A program made the position numbers and the translations under genes. 6,811 nt of DNA from Ruminococcus sp. (GTDB lineage Bacteria > Bacillota_A > Clostridia > Oscillospirales > Acutalibacteraceae). Under the pieces are notes generated by a model. The model saw only the letters and a list, made by a program, of their open reading frames with translations, had not been told where the DNA came from and did not search any database. Positions within the stretch are counted from its first letter, which is position 1. Each line of letters starts with the position of its first letter. This document shows positions 6,082 through 6,811 of this stretch, one piece after another. Where the stretch lies: the NCBI GenBank assembly GCA_017481395.1, contig JAFUPE010000062.1, positions 1 to 6,811 of the forward strand, in the 5' to 3' direction.

Positions 6082-6811
6082 CTAGAGCAACATAGTCATA
6101 TACAAAGGGAGATATACAATGCCGTCTTCTTCCTTTAAATCTTTCGTATGAAGTACATAGGGAATATTCATTTGCTCTCTATACTTTTTCATAAATTTTC
6201 TTATGGAAGATAAAGTGTATCTTTCACCTGATTTTACCTCAATGGGAGAGATGTTGTGCTTGTTGGTGATTTTACTTTTTGCAATGAGAAAGTCAATTTC
6301 CATTCTATCCTCGGCATTATCTCTGGAAGATTTTGAGAAAAAGTACAGTTTATGACCTGCGGAAACCAACATCTGTGCAACAATGTTTTCCATGAGCATA
6401 CCGCTGTTTACCGATAACTTATCAAACAGAAGCTTTTTGTATATTTCTTCGCTTACAATTCCGTTTTCATCAAAAGCATGGCTAAGAAGCAAACCTGTAT
6501 CAGCCATATAGCATTTCAGTGTTTTGCGTTCCATATTAAGTTTTAAACCTATATTTGGTTCAGTAGAATTATAGCAGGTGTTTACAATCATTGCATCATC
6601 AAGCCAATAGAAAGGTTGCTTGTAGTTACGCATTCTTGCACCTGTTTTAATATCGCTCAAACGGAATTTTTTTTCGTGCTTTGAAAGCTGAGCAGGAATC
6701 TCGTCAAAAATTGCTTCAATTTCAAGTTCGTTGCCTTCAGAATGTTTCATTATATCCTCGCGATAAAGAGTAAGAATATCGCGTTTTACTCTGTCAACCG
6801 CTTCGAAATCA
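6082..6811 (-). CDS. AAA-family ATP-binding protein with DUF4143 domain, C-terminal part (5' end outside window)
   Basis: The minus-strand frame stays open to the window edge (242 residues visible). The upstream codons read DFEAVDRVKRDILTLYREDI and continue the family sequence, so the ATG at 6750 is internal. This is the C-terminal portion of the AAA_14/DUF4143 family, usually a little over 400 residues. The N-terminal P-loop ATPase is outside the window. Visible parts are a helical/winged-helix stretch (IPAQLSKHEKKFRLSDI), the conserved CYMADTGLL motif, then a PD-(D/E)XK-like fold: MENIVAQML, MEIDFLIAK and the ExK-type ISPIEVKSGERY. The acidic residues and Lys of that nuclease-like site are present. 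The cellular role of this widespread family is not established; members are common in accessory regions of gut Clostridia and Bacteroidetes and often vary in copy number. It ends with TAG and is followed by a strong terminator. Confidence 0.9.
   Translation of the reverse strand, partial: DFEAVDRVKRDILTLYREDIMKHSEGNELEIEAIFDEIPAQLSKHEKKFRLSDIKTGARMRNYKQPFYWLDDAMIVNTCYNSTEPNIGLKLNMERKTLKCYMADTGLLLSHAFDENGIVSEEIYKKLLFDKLSVNSGMLMENIVAQMLVSAGHKLYFFSKSSRDNAEDRMEIDFLIAKSKITNKHNISPIEVKSGERYTLSSIRKFMKKYREQMNIPYVLHTKDLKEEDGIVYLPLYMTMLL

Overview
The window looks like chromosomal DNA from an anaerobic Clostridia member of the Oscillospiraceae/Ruminococcus type. The main clue is a secreted protein ending in a type I-like dockerin whose repeats read NVRDATAIQKH, a style common in that group. 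Moderate G+C, strong AGGAGG-type ribosome binding sites and a glycogen phosphorylase gene fit. The assignment is inference; no 16S rRNA or other marker gene is present.

Layout from left to right: (1) the 3' end of a glycogen phosphorylase gene (1-537) and its intrinsic terminator. (2) A single-gene unit with its own promoter, encoding a secreted BspA-like leucine-rich-repeat protein with a C-terminal dockerin (671-2428), closed by a terminator that shares a 16-nt core with the first. (3) A probable three-gene operon: an ABC exporter half-transporter (2652-4409), a free-standing TipAS-like drug-binding-domain protein (4466-4837; an ATG with a good SD is preferred over an upstream TTG), and a classical short-chain dehydrogenase (4843-5646), ending at a two-way terminator. 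(4) A 435-bp gene-free stretch. It holds the 3' half of a tRNA on the minus strand, probably tRNA-Pro(UGG), running from anticodon loop to CCA with exact canonical spacing and no matching 5' half. It also holds a cluster of ATGTGGTC/GACCACAT repeats and a strong nested terminator hairpin. (5) The C-terminal part of a minus-strand AAA/DUF4143 ATP-binding protein that runs off the right edge.

How the parts may work together: the dockerin protein would be displayed on a cell-surface cohesin scaffold. The exporter, TipAS-like protein and dehydrogenase look like a small xenobiotic or metabolite-handling operon, but no substrate can be read from the sequence. The tRNA half followed by its preserved terminator is what an integration event into a tRNA gene leaves behind. 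In that reading the right-hand end, with the DUF4143 gene, is mobile-element or former-element DNA and the left side is host chromosome. This is the least expected signal in the window, together with the TipAS-like protein that lacks both a DNA-binding domain and the drug-capturing cysteine.
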